From contig JASJBQ010000113.1 in the NCBI GenBank assembly GCA_030066455.1, forward strand, positions 1-10,341: a stretch of DNA of 10,341 nt, read 5' to 3'. This DNA is from Desulfobacterales bacterium (GTDB lineage: Bacteria; Desulfobacterota; Desulfobacteria; Desulfobacterales; UBA5852). Below the pieces are notes generated by a model, which was not told the DNA's origin, made no database searches, and was given only the letters and a program-made list of their open reading frames with translations. Shown here piece by piece: positions 1 through 7,117 of the stretch. The position numbers were made by a program, and so were the translations under genes. Numbering within the stretch: the first letter of the stretch is position 1; every line of letters starts with the position of its first letter.

Positions 1-1428
1 ATCGCCAAAGTCAAGGACAGCCAGCTGGAAGAATTCCAGATCGAAAGCGCCAGCATCGAAATCACCCAGGGCAATATCTACAAGGCGATCATCACGCGCA
101 TCGAGCCCAGCCTCCAGGCCGTGTTCGTCGATTACGGCGCCGAGCGCAACGGTTTTCTGCAGATCCAGGAAATCCACCCGGACTATTTTCACGACACCAG
201 CGGCGGGCCTAAGGATATCAGCCACCTGATCAAAAAGGGCCAGGAGATCCTGGTGCAGGTCACCAAGGATCCGATCATGCACAAGGGCGCCATGCTGACC
301 ACCTTCCTGAGTCTGGCCGGCCGCTATCTGGTCCTGATGCCCGGCAGCGAATCCTTCGGCATCTCGCGCAAGATCGAAGACGAAGAGGAACGCCAGCGAC
401 TCAAGGACATCGTCGGTGGATTGAACGTCCCCGAGGGCTTCGGGCTGATCGTGCGCACCATGGGAAAGGGTGCCACCAAAACATCGCTGTCCAAGGATTT
501 CACCTATCTGATGCGCCTCTGGAAGACCATCAAGGGCAACGTCATGCAGGTCAAGGCGCCCCACCTGATGAACAAGGAGCGCAACCTGGTGGTGCGCTCG
601 ATCCGCGACTACTTCACCCCGGATGTGTCTGAAATCCTCGTGGACGACACGGCCGTCTATCACGAAGTCAAGGATTTCATGAAAATCATATCCCCCAAGC
701 AGACCAACATCGTCAAACAGCACAAATCGGCCAAGCCGATATTCACCCGCTTTCAGCTTGAACACCAGATTGCCTCGGTCTTCGAGAGCCGGGTCCCGCT
801 CAAGTCGGGGGGCTCGATCGTCATCGCCCAGACCGAAGCGCTGGTGGCCATCGACGTCAATTCGGGCAAAGCCACCCAGAAGCAGTCGATCGAGGAAACC
901 GCGCTGCAGACCAACCTGGAGGCGGTCGAGGAAGTGGCCCGGCAGCTCCGCTTGCGCGACCTCGGGGGGCTCATCGTCGTGGACCTCATCGATATGCGCG
1001 ATCGCAAAAACCGCGCCGAGGTCGAAAAGGCCATGAAAAATTTTCTGAAAGCCGACAAAGCCCGTACCAAGGTCGGCCGAATATCCCGTTTTGGCCTGCT
1101 GGAAATGTCGCGCCAGCGGATCCGGCCCTCGATCGAGTTCAGCAGCTACCAGCCCTGCACCCACTGCCGCGGCAAAGGCCATGTGCCTTCCACCGAAACC
1201 CTGAGCGCGGCCTTTTTGCGCCGACTCAGTCTCGAAACGCTCAAGACCGAGGCTGAAGCCGTAAGGGGTTGGGTGCCGCCGGACGTGGCCGCCTACCTGT
1301 TGAACCGCAAGCGCAAGGAGCTGGCGGCTCTGGAGGAAAAACGCCATCTGACCATCATCATCGCCGCCGACCCGAAGCTCATGCCCGGCGAAAGCAAGAT
1401 CAGCGCCGACAGGTCCGACGCGGCCTGA
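1..1428 (+). CDS. rng: Ribonuclease E/G family endoribonuclease, 5' end outside window
   Basis: Single-strand-specific endoribonuclease of the RNase E/G family, acting in the cytoplasm on mRNA turnover and rRNA/tRNA processing. The frame is open from base 1, so the first ATG/GTG-like codon (121) is not the start; roughly 18 residues seem missing compared with E. coli RNase E. In window numbering the S1 RNA-binding domain covers about residues 10-105 (ITRIEPSLQAVFVDYGAERN). The DNase-I-like catalytic domain carries Asp285 (ALVAIDVNSGK) and Asp328 (LIVVDLIDM), 43 apart as D303 and D346 are in E. coli RNase E. The zinc-link pair Cys386/Cys389 (CTHC) follows, then a small domain (about 395-465). 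The protein ends soon after, so the long degradosome-scaffold tail of enterobacterial RNase E is absent and the total length resembles RNase G. The S1 region reads more like RNase E than RNase G, so the symbol is a length-based choice. An in-frame coding-like stretch follows the TGA (see findings). Confidence 0.95.
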   Translation: MAKVKDSQLEEFQIESASIEITQGNIYKAIITRIEPSLQAVFVDYGAERNGFLQIQEIHPDYFHDTSGGPKDISHLIKKGQEILVQVTKDPIMHKGAMLTTFLSLAGRYLVLMPGSESFGISRKIEDEEERQRLKDIVGGLNVPEGFGLIVRTMGKGATKTSLSKDFTYLMRLWKTIKGNVMQVKAPHLMNKERNLVVRSIRDYFTPDVSEILVDDTAVYHEVKDFMKIISPKQTNIVKQHKSAKPIFTRFQLEHQIASVFESRVPLKSGGSIVIAQTEALVAIDVNSGKATQKQSIEETALQTNLEAVEEVARQLRLRDLGGLIVVDLIDMRDRKNRAEVEKAMKNFLKADKARTKVGRISRFGLLEMSRQRIRPSIEFSSYQPCTHCRGKGHVPSTETLSAAFLRRLSLETLKTEAEAVRGWVPPDVAAYLLNRKRKELAALEEKRHLTIIIAADPKLMPGESKISADRSDAA

Positions 1429-1539
1429 TCGGGAGAGGCGCCGGCCGCCGCGACGCCTGCGGCAACGGAAACCGCGCAGCCTACCGAAGGCCCGCCGGCC
1501 GCGCCGATACCCCGCAGCCGCACAAGCTGCAAGGAATAA
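1429..1539 (+). other. In-frame open extension after the RNase stop codon
   Basis: Directly after TGA 1426-1428 the same frame stays open for 36 codons to TAA 1537-1539. It encodes a low-complexity tail rich in Ala, Pro, Thr and Glu (begins SGEAPAAATPAATE) with mostly G or C in the third position, like the gene before it. Such tails are common at the C-terminus of RNase E/G proteins. It may be a recently lost tail, a readthrough extension or the result of a sequence error. Its end overlaps the ribosome binding site of the next gene (AAGGA 1531-1535). Confidence 0.45.
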
Positions 1540-1543
1540 TCCC

Positions 1544-2332
1544 ATGGCCTCAATACCAACCCGCCGCAAAAAAAATTCACTGGTGATGATTGCCATGGCC
1601 GGCATGATCCTGCTGGCCATCCTCGTGGCCTACAAGCTCCTGTCGGCACCGGACGCCCCGCCGACCACCGCTGAACGACCGGATGCGACGGCCCGGGACG
1701 AAGCCGTGACGCCGCCATCCGTTTCGCCCTCCGGCCAGGTCATCGAATACGACAAGCTCGACACGGACGACGACCTCAAGAAAATGATGGACGCCCGCAA
1801 GGAAGCCTTCGAGGTCGGTGAAGGCATCGACATCATCGCCCGCTCCGACGAGACGCTGCAGATCGGCGACAACCGGGTGTCCATGAAGGAGATTCAGGAC
1901 CAGATCCGCATCAAGCTGGGCGAGATCAGCGAGGAAACCCTGGGGCCGGACGGACAGCCGCTGCCGGTCGATCCGGAAACCTTCGGCATTCACGTGGTCC
2001 AACCCGGGGACAACATCTGGAACATCCATTTCGCCTTTCTGAAGAACTATTTCGCACGCCGCGGGGTGGATCTGGCCCGTTCGGCGGATGAACCCGACCG
2101 CAAGGGCTACAGCTCCGGCGTGGGCAAACTTCTGAAATTCTCCGAAAACATGGTGTATATCTACAACGTCAAGGAAAAGGATTTCAGTCAGGACCTGAAC
2201 CTGATCGAACCCTTTTCCAAGATCATCGTCTATAAAATGGATCGGGTTTTTCAGCTTCTCGAACAGATCGACTACGACAACATCGACCGTATCCAATTTG
2301 ACGGCGACACGCTCTGGATCCCGGCGGGATAG
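1544..2332 (+). CDS. Membrane-anchored LysM-like protein of unknown role
   Basis: A 262-residue protein; ATG 1544 is preceded by AAGGA at 1531-1535 with an 8-base spacer. A short basic N-terminus (TRRKK) is followed by one hydrophobic segment at residues 12-33 with no evident signal-peptidase or lipobox site, so it is probably an uncleaved anchor with the rest in the periplasm. Residues 35-65 are a Pro/Ala/Thr linker, and 70-130 are charged and probably helical. Residues 150-163 (HVVQPGDNIWNIHF) match the start of a LysM peptidoglycan-binding motif. The end of the protein (LIEPFSKIIVY, then GDTLWIP) resembles the second half of such a motif, but more than 50 residues separate the parts, so the fold is atypical. 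No catalytic motif is seen. I infer cell-wall attachment from the LysM similarity only. It lies downstream of the RNase gene and may be cotranscribed with it. Confidence 0.8.
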   Translation: MASIPTRRKKNSLVMIAMAGMILLAILVAYKLLSAPDAPPTTAERPDATARDEAVTPPSVSPSGQVIEYDKLDTDDDLKKMMDARKEAFEVGEGIDIIARSDETLQIGDNRVSMKEIQDQIRIKLGEISEETLGPDGQPLPVDPETFGIHVVQPGDNIWNIHFAFLKNYFARRGVDLARSADEPDRKGYSSGVGKLLKFSENMVYIYNVKEKDFSQDLNLIEPFSKIIVYKMDRVFQLLEQIDYDNIDRIQFDGDTLWIPAG

Positions 2333-2334
2333 CA

Positions 2335-2354
2335 CCGGGGTCGGCCACCCCCGG
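2335..2354 (+). terminator. Weak GC hairpin after the LysM-like gene
   Basis: CCGGGG (2335-2340) pairs with CCCCGG (2349-2354) around an 8-base loop, starting 3 bases after the stop codon. There is no T tract, so it is at most a weak or factor-assisted terminator. Confidence 0.25.
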
Positions 2355-2387
2355 CGTTCGGGACCTTGGCGACAAACCAAGAAATGT

Positions 2388-2417
2388 TTGACGTGCGGCG
2401 GCCGAATACTGTATATC
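2388..2417 (+). promoter_or_regulatory. Candidate sigma70-type promoter for yajC
   Basis: TTGACG (2388-2393) and TATATC (2412-2417) are separated by 18 bases and lie about 140 bases before the yajC start. The -35 matches consensus at five of six positions and the -10 at four of six. It is the best promoter-like pair in the 227-base gap between the LysM-like gene and yajC. Transcription from here would give a leader of roughly 130 bases containing the palindrome at 2449-2460. Confidence 0.35.
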
Positions 2418-2448
2418 AGCGCCATTTTGCCGTAGCGTGGTCAGCATG

Positions 2449-2460
2449 CCGTCGCGACGG
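2449..2460. repeat. Perfect 12-bp palindrome CCGTCGCGACGG in yajC leader
   Basis: The sequence equals its own reverse complement over all 12 bases. It lies downstream of the candidate promoter and 100 bases before yajC, where a dimeric regulator could bind. In a GC-rich genome a 12-bp palindrome can also occur by chance. Confidence 0.3.
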
Positions 2461-2544
2461 GGGCAGGATGCGAAGCGCCTCGGGCGGCCTCGGGTCGATA
2501 CGATTTGACGGATCCAGCGAATGCGTGACGCGCGTGAAACAACC

Positions 2545-2559
2545 TAAGGAGGTTACATT
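2545..2559 (+). promoter_or_regulatory. Strong Shine-Dalgarno fixing the TTG start of yajC
   Basis: TAAGGAGGTTA spans 2545-2555; the GGAGG core (2548-2552) is 7 bases from TTG 2560. The first ATG in the frame (2581) would be 28 bases away, too far for this site. The near-perfect match suggests strong translation initiation despite the weak TTG codon. Confidence 0.8.
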
Positions 2560-2943
2560 TTGACAGGTATCGCATATGCAATGGGACAGGGCGGCGGCGC
2601 CGCCGGGCAGGGCGCCGGAGGCTTCGGTGGATTGATTCCCATCATCCTGATGTTCGTGATTTTCTATTTTCTGCTCATCCGCCCGCAGCAGAAGCGCAAC
2701 AAGGAACATCAACACATGATCGGCAACCTCAAAAAAGGTGACCGCATCATCACCAACGGCGGGATCTACGGCCGGATCACCGGACTGGACGAATCCACCC
2801 TGACGGTGGAAATCGCCGACCGGGTCCGCGTGAAGGTGGTCCGCGCCAACGTGGCCGGCCTGGCCCAGGCCGCGGCGGCGCCGGCCTCCAAACCGTCGTC
2901 CAAGAAAGAGAAGAAGGAAAAACGTGACGCCGACAAATCCTGA
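2560..2943 (+). CDS. yajC: Sec translocon accessory subunit YajC
   Basis: Small inner-membrane protein (127 residues from TTG) that associates with SecD and SecF and through them with the SecYEG protein-export channel. A Gly/Ala-rich N-terminus (residues 10-24) precedes one membrane segment at about 22-40 (IPIILMFVIFYFLLI). The family hallmark follows directly: RPQQKRNKEHQ, then GDRIITNGGIYGRITGL (60-76) and TVEIADRVRVKVVRANV (82-98). The C-terminus is Ala-rich and then very lysine-rich (KKEKKEKR), as is common in YajC. TTG is chosen because of the ribosome binding site at 2545-2555. yajC lies directly upstream of secD, the usual order, but a strong hairpin separates the two. Confidence 0.95.
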   Translation: MTGIAYAMGQGGGAAGQGAGGFGGLIPIILMFVIFYFLLIRPQQKRNKEHQHMIGNLKKGDRIITNGGIYGRITGLDESTLTVEIADRVRVKVVRANVAGLAQAAAAPASKPSSKKEKKEKRDADKS

Positions 2944-2981
2944 CGGCGGACGTCCTGTCAGACTGTCGTTTTAAAGGATTC

Positions 2982-3018
2982 AAATGGTTAAACCGCCAAG
3001 GGGCGGTTTAACCATTTT
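2982..3018 (+). terminator. Perfect 16-bp hairpin with T tract between yajC and secD
   Basis: AAATGGTTAAACCGCC (2982-2997) and its exact reverse complement (3002-3017) flank a 4-base AAGG loop. The tip of the stem is GC-rich and the base AT-rich; the descending arm ends in TTTT (3015-3018), and the opposite arm begins with AAA, so it could terminate in both directions. It starts 38 bases after the yajC stop and ends 35 bases before GTG 3053 of secD. Inside an expected operon it may act as a partial terminator that lowers secDF relative to yajC, or as an RNA-stabilising structure. Confidence 0.55.
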
Positions 3019-3052
3019 GCCATTTGGCGCACTCAGGAAAGGAAGCGAATCT

Positions 3053-4630
3053 GTGAACAGTATTTCATGGAAACCGGTCATTATCGCCGCGGTCTTTTTG
3101 ACGGCCATCGTCTATGTCCTGCCGACCTTCATCCCCGGTTTTCCGCTTCAAAAAAAGATCAATCTGGGACTCGACCTGCAGGGGGGGATGCACCTCGTGC
3201 TGGAAGTCGAAACCGACAAGGCCGTCGCGGGCACCATCGAACGCACCGCCCAGGAGTTGAAAGAGCGCTCGCGGCGGGCCGAGGTTCGCCGGGCCTCCAT
3301 CGAAAAGATAGACGATGCAAGCATCCAGGTCCGCGTCCAGGGTGGGGAGAACATCGAAGCGTTTGAAAACCTGCTGGATGAGGAGTTCCGCAACCTGCGC
3401 ATCCAGGACCGCTCCCTTGAGGGCGACCGCCTCAGGCTCGTGCTCGATCTTCCGGACCAGGAAACCGAACGCATCAAAGAGCTGGCCGTCGGCCAGGCGC
3501 TGGAGACCATCCGCAACCGCATCGACCAGTTCGGCGTGGCCGAACCGGACATCCGGCGCCAGGGCGAGCGGCGCCTCCTGATCCAGCTGCCGGGCGTCAA
3601 GGACACCGAGCGGGCCAAGGAGCTGATCGGACGCACCGCCCAACTCGAATTCAAGCTGGTGGACGAACGCCTGCCCGCCCGTACCGCGCTCAAGGAAGGC
3701 CCGCCACCGGGAACGGAGATTCTCTACCAGGTGACCGTCGATCCGGCCACCCAGCGCAGGATCGAAGAGCCCTACCTGATCAAGAAGCGGACCATGCTCA
3801 CCGGCGCCTACCTGACCGACGCCCGGGTACGATTCGACCAGGACGAGCGCAGCTACTACGTGGCCATCGACTTCGACCGCAAGGGCGCGCGTATCTTCGA
3901 GCGCGTCACCGGTGAAAACATCCGCAAGCGCCTGGCCATCGTGCTCGACGGCAAGGTTCATTCGGCCCCGGTGATCCAGGACCGCATTCCCGGCGGCCAG
4001 GCCGTGATCACTGGCAATTTCTCGGCCGATGAAGCCGAGGACCTGGCCATCGTGCTGCGCGCCGGCGCGCTGCCGGCACCGGTCGTGATCCTGGAGGAAC
4101 GCACGGTGGGGCCGTCGCTGGGCAAGGACTCCATCGACAAGGGCCTGATTTCCATGATTGTCGGCGGCGTGCTCGTGGTCATCTTCATGATCATCTACTA
4201 CAAAGGGGCCGGCCTGCTGGCCGACATCGCCCTGGTAATGAACATCGTCATCATGGGCGCCGGACTGGCGGGCTTTCAGGCCACCCTGACGCTGCCGGGG
4301 ATCGCCGGCTTCATTCTCACGATCGGGATGGCCGTCGATGCCAATGTCATCATCTTTGAACGCATCCGCGAGGAACTGCGGATCGGCAAACCGCCGCGCG
4401 CCGCCGTCGACGCAGGCTATGACCGGGCCACGCTGACGATTCTGGATGCCAACGTCACCACCCTGATCGCGGCCCTGGTGCTGTTCCAGTTCGGCACCGG
4501 GCCGGTCAAAGGCTTTGCGGTCACCCTGAGCCTGGGCGTCATCGCCAGCATGTTCACCTCCCTGGTGTTCACCCGGTCGGTGTTCGATTTCATCCTGGCC
4601 GGCAAAAAGGTGGCCCGGATCAGCATCTGA
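3053..4630 (+). CDS. secD: Protein-export membrane protein SecD
   Basis: SecD, 525 residues from GTG 3053, works with SecF as a proton-driven factor that pulls exported proteins out of SecYEG on the periplasmic side. Membrane segment 1 is at about 8-27. DLQGG (41-45) opens the large periplasmic P1 region (to about 345). Five more membrane segments follow from about 365; AVDANVIIFERIREE, with Asp429, is the conserved transmembrane signature tied to proton flow. The frame runs upstream to an ATG at 2984, but that codon lies inside the perfect hairpin 2982-3017 and lacks a ribosome binding site. GTG 3053 follows AGGAAAGGAAG (3035-3045) at good spacing and leaves the usual short N-terminus before the first membrane segment. 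SecF is a separate gene 73 bases downstream, as in most Gram-negatives. Confidence 0.95.
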   Translation: MNSISWKPVIIAAVFLTAIVYVLPTFIPGFPLQKKINLGLDLQGGMHLVLEVETDKAVAGTIERTAQELKERSRRAEVRRASIEKIDDASIQVRVQGGENIEAFENLLDEEFRNLRIQDRSLEGDRLRLVLDLPDQETERIKELAVGQALETIRNRIDQFGVAEPDIRRQGERRLLIQLPGVKDTERAKELIGRTAQLEFKLVDERLPARTALKEGPPPGTEILYQVTVDPATQRRIEEPYLIKKRTMLTGAYLTDARVRFDQDERSYYVAIDFDRKGARIFERVTGENIRKRLAIVLDGKVHSAPVIQDRIPGGQAVITGNFSADEAEDLAIVLRAGALPAPVVILEERTVGPSLGKDSIDKGLISMIVGGVLVVIFMIIYYKGAGLLADIALVMNIVIMGAGLAGFQATLTLPGIAGFILTIGMAVDANVIIFERIREELRIGKPPRAAVDAGYDRATLTILDANVTTLIAALVLFQFGTGPVKGFAVTLSLGVIASMFTSLVFTRSVFDFILAGKKVARISI

Positions 4631-4635
4631 CACGC

Positions 4636-4656
4636 GACCGTGCCGGCAGGACGGTC
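4636..4656 (+). repeat. Small hairpin between secD and secF
   Basis: GACCGT (4636-4641) pairs with ACGGTC (4651-4656) around a 9-base loop, shortly after the secD stop. It has no T tract, so it is more likely an mRNA structure than a terminator. Confidence 0.3.
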
Positions 4657-4703
4657 AGAGGAGCTTCACCGGGCGGTTTTACGGACTACGAAGGACTTGT
4701 GCC

Positions 4704-5732
4704 ATGCAATTTGTCAAACCCGACATCAATCTTGAAATCATCGGCTATCGCAAAATCGCGTTCGCCCTTTCCGCCGTGATGATCATCGTCAGCATCGGTG
4801 CCCTGGCGGTCAGCGGCGGCCCGCGCTACGGCATCGACTTTGCCGGCGGCACGCTGATCCAGGTGCGCTTCGACGCCCCGGCGAACGCCAACGTGATCAA
4901 GGACGGCCTCGATCGCCTGAACATGGGCAGCTACACGGTCCAGCAATTCGGCGAGGAGGACGCCCACGAGATCCTCGTCCGCACCGATCAGGCCGGCACC
5001 ACGGACAAGGGTTTCAACGAACGGTTGCGCAGCGCCCTGGCCGAGGCCACGGGGGCGACAGCGGAAATCCGCCGTGTGGAAATGGTCGGTCCCCAGGTGG
5101 GCAAGGACCTGAGAGAAAAGGCGCTCAAGGCCATGTTCTACGCCCTGCTGTTCATCACGGTCTATATCTCGGGACGTTTCGAAATGAAATGGATGTTGAG
5201 CGCCGTCCTGGCGGCGGCCCTGATCGGCGCCATTTACGGGCTGAGCTTGTTCCAGGTCAGCACCCCCTTCCTGATTGCGGTGGCGCTCATCGTGACGCTG
5301 GCCCTGTTCTGGTTTCTCAACCTGCGCTACGCCATGGGGGCGATCGTGGCCCTGATCCACGACGTGACCATCACGGTGGGACTGTTTGCGCTCTTTGACA
5401 AGGAGTTTACCCTGCCGATCATTGCCGCCCTGCTGACCATCATCGGCTATTCCCTGAACGACACGATCATCGTTTTCGACCGCATTCGCGAAAACCTCAA
5501 AAAGCATCACAAAAATCCGCTGGCCTTCGTCATCAACCGCAGCATCAACGAAACCCTGAGCCGCACCCTGCTGACGTCGCTGACAACGCTGGTGGTGGTG
5601 GTGACACTGTTTCTTCTGGGGGGCGGCATCATCCACGACTTTGCCTTTGCCTTGATCGTCGGTGTTCTGGTGGGGACCTACTCGTCGGTTTTCGTCGCCA
5701 GTCCGATTCTTCTGGCCTGGCAGAAGAAATAG
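4704..5732 (+). CDS. secF: Protein-export membrane protein SecF
   Basis: SecF, 342 residues, is the partner of SecD in the inner membrane and completes the 12-helix SecDF export motor. Membrane segment 1 is at about 17-37, followed by the SecF signature GIDFAGGTLIQVRF (44-57), a short periplasmic domain (about 55-135), then five membrane segments from about 140 to 338. IGYSLNDTIIVFDRIREN, with Asn252-Asp253, matches the conserved transmembrane motif of SecF, the counterpart of AVDAN in SecD. ATG 4704 is preceded by GAAGGA (4690-4695) with 8 bases between. The length is normal for a separate SecF. It is probably cotranscribed with secD (73-base gap) and with dprA (30-base gap). Confidence 0.95.
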   Translation: MQFVKPDINLEIIGYRKIAFALSAVMIIVSIGALAVSGGPRYGIDFAGGTLIQVRFDAPANANVIKDGLDRLNMGSYTVQQFGEEDAHEILVRTDQAGTTDKGFNERLRSALAEATGATAEIRRVEMVGPQVGKDLREKALKAMFYALLFITVYISGRFEMKWMLSAVLAAALIGAIYGLSLFQVSTPFLIAVALIVTLALFWFLNLRYAMGAIVALIHDVTITVGLFALFDKEFTLPIIAALLTIIGYSLNDTIIVFDRIRENLKKHHKNPLAFVINRSINETLSRTLLTSLTTLVVVVTLFLLGGGIIHDFAFALIVGVLVGTYSSVFVASPILLAWQKK

Positions 5733-5762
5733 GCGCCGAGGCGGGCGGTTCGGATATAAGGC

Positions 5763-6944
5763 ATGCAGGCAGGTCCAACCCCACTCGAGGCTTCCCGGGA
5801 TGATTTGGCGGCCTGGTTCCGGCTGCGTTCCGTCACCGGGATCGGCAACCTGCTTTTTCGAAGGCTGATCCGGCAGTTTGAAACCCCTGAAGCCGTATTC
5901 GCAAGCGGCGACAAAGCCCTTCTGGCGGTCGAAGGGGTTTCCACCCGTGTGGTGGCCGCCTTGCGGCGTTCGCGCCCTCATTGCGATACGGTCCGGCGTG
6001 AACTGGATCGCACCAGACGCCTGGGGATCAGGATCATCACCCAGCGGGATCCGGCCTACCCGGCCCTGCTGTTGGAAATCCCGGATCCCCCCCCATTCCT
6101 TTACGTCCGGGGGGACCTGACGCGTTGCCGCTGCCCGGTGGCCATCGTGGGATCACGCCATGCCACCCCTTATGGCCGCAAAACAACCAAACGCCTCAGC
6201 CGGGATCTGGCCGGCCACGGCATTACGGTCGTGAGCGGCATGGCCCGCGGCATCGACACGGCCGCCCACGAAGGCGTGATCGCGGCCGAAGGCGTCACGG
6301 TGGCCGTATTGGGCAGCGGCCTGGAACGCGTCTATCCACGCGAAAACCGCAAGCTGTTCGAGCGCATTGCCGAGAGCGGCGCGGTGATTTCGGAATTTCC
6401 GCTCGCGGCCGAACCGGAGGCGCACCATTTCCCCCAGCGCAACCGCATCATCAGCGGCATGTCGGCGGGCACGGTGGTGGTCGAAGCCACCCGTCGCAGC
6501 GGTTCGCTGATCACCGCCCGCCTGGCCGCCGAACAGAACCGGGAGGTGTTCGCCGTCCCCGGCAGCATCGACTCCTTCAAGAGCATCGGTACCCACGGTC
6601 TGATCAAGAGCGGGGCCAAACTGGTGACCCAGGTCGGTGACATCCTGGAGGAGCTGCCCGCTTGGGCCTGGGGCGATGGCCGCCCATCGGCCGACGCCGT
6701 CCCCACCGGCCGCAGTACCAGCCCCCCCCTTTCAGGGGACGAGGCGCGGGTGCTTGAAAATCTGACAGTCTACCCGATTCATGTTGACGATCTCACGCGC
6801 CGGCTTAAATTGGAGCCGGGGCATCTGGGCAGCATCCTGCTGGCCCTCGAACTCAAGGGGGTTGTCCGGCAGGACCCGGGCAAACTTTTCAGCCGCATCG
6901 ACGCGGACCCGGGGGATCGGGCTGAAAAATCCCCGCCAGGCTGA
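5763..6944 (+). CDS. dprA: DNA-processing protein DprA (Smf)
   Basis: DprA binds single-stranded DNA and loads RecA during natural transformation; the family is also widespread in bacteria not known to be transformable. Of 393 residues, a helix-hairpin-helix/SAM-like region is at about 21-68 (SVTGIGNLLFRRL, VEGVSTRVVAALRR). The Rossmann-like core is at 125-290: VAIVGSR (126-132), VVSGMARGIDTAAH (156-169), FPQRNRIISG (223-232) and SGSLITARLA (246-255). A Pro-rich linker (305-322) leads to a C-terminal winged helix (about 322-378; LSGDEARVLENL, LALELKGVVRQ). An in-frame TAA at 5757-5759 makes ATG 5763 the first possible start. No good Shine-Dalgarno precedes it (only AAGG right next to the ATG), so coupling to secF translation is plausible. 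The dprA-topA order is common in bacteria. Confidence 0.95.
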   Translation: MQAGPTPLEASRDDLAAWFRLRSVTGIGNLLFRRLIRQFETPEAVFASGDKALLAVEGVSTRVVAALRRSRPHCDTVRRELDRTRRLGIRIITQRDPAYPALLLEIPDPPPFLYVRGDLTRCRCPVAIVGSRHATPYGRKTTKRLSRDLAGHGITVVSGMARGIDTAAHEGVIAAEGVTVAVLGSGLERVYPRENRKLFERIAESGAVISEFPLAAEPEAHHFPQRNRIISGMSAGTVVVEATRRSGSLITARLAAEQNREVFAVPGSIDSFKSIGTHGLIKSGAKLVTQVGDILEELPAWAWGDGRPSADAVPTGRSTSPPLSGDEARVLENLTVYPIHVDDLTRRLKLEPGHLGSILLALELKGVVRQDPGKLFSRIDADPGDRAEKSPPG

Positions 6945-6954
6945 AGCGGATGTC

Positions 6955-6966
6955 CCCCGATCGGGG
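6955..6966. repeat. Perfect 12-bp palindrome CCCCGATCGGGG after dprA
   Basis: It is self-complementary over 12 bases and begins 10 bases after the dprA stop. No T tract follows (the next bases are TCCAATTAA). It could be an operator half-way between dprA and topA, or a weak transcript-end structure. The last codons of dprA contain a similar GATCGGG string. Confidence 0.3.
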
Positions 6967-7044
6967 TCCAATTAACGCCCTGCGAATAGCGGGCGATAGA
7001 GATAGTTGAGGGGGTGCGATCGACGTGCCCCTGAAAACCGCAGG

Positions 7045-7076
7045 CACCGCCGTCGCCGCACCCCGGCGACCCGGTG
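7045..7076 (+). repeat. GC-rich hairpin in the topA leader
   Basis: GTCGCCG (7052-7058) pairs with CGGCGAC (7064-7070) around loop CACCC. After a small 2/1 internal loop, CACCG (7045-7049) pairs with CGGTG (7072-7076). The structure ends 41 bases before the topA GTG and has no T tract. A role in control of topA is possible but unproven. I found no convincing promoter in the 6945-7117 gap. Confidence 0.35.
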
Positions 7077-7117
7077 TTGCGAACATTTAAACCGAACCAA
7101 ACGATAGAGGATTACCC

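Noticed and set aside
1426..1428. TGA as a selenocysteine codon
   Set aside because: RNase E/G has no known selenocysteine form and I could not identify a bacterial SECIS hairpin directly after it; tail loss or readthrough is simpler.
2366..2563. 65-codon frame covering the yajC leader
   Set aside because: No ribosome binding site, no recognisable product, and it ends at the yajC start; better read as untranslated leader.
2984..3052. Upstream ATG start for secD
   Set aside because: The codon is in the left arm of a perfect hairpin, without a Shine-Dalgarno, and adds 23 residues before the usual SecD N-terminus; GTG 3053 has a good site.
3065..4633. Long open frame (522 codons) antisense to secD
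   Set aside because: It mirrors secD codons; strong GC bias at third positions removes stops on the opposite strand. The product is rich in Asp, Gly, His and Gln with no family likeness.
4686..5981. Long open frame (431 codons) antisense to secF and the start of dprA
   Set aside because: Same codon-bias shadow as over secD; it spans two real genes and their gap.
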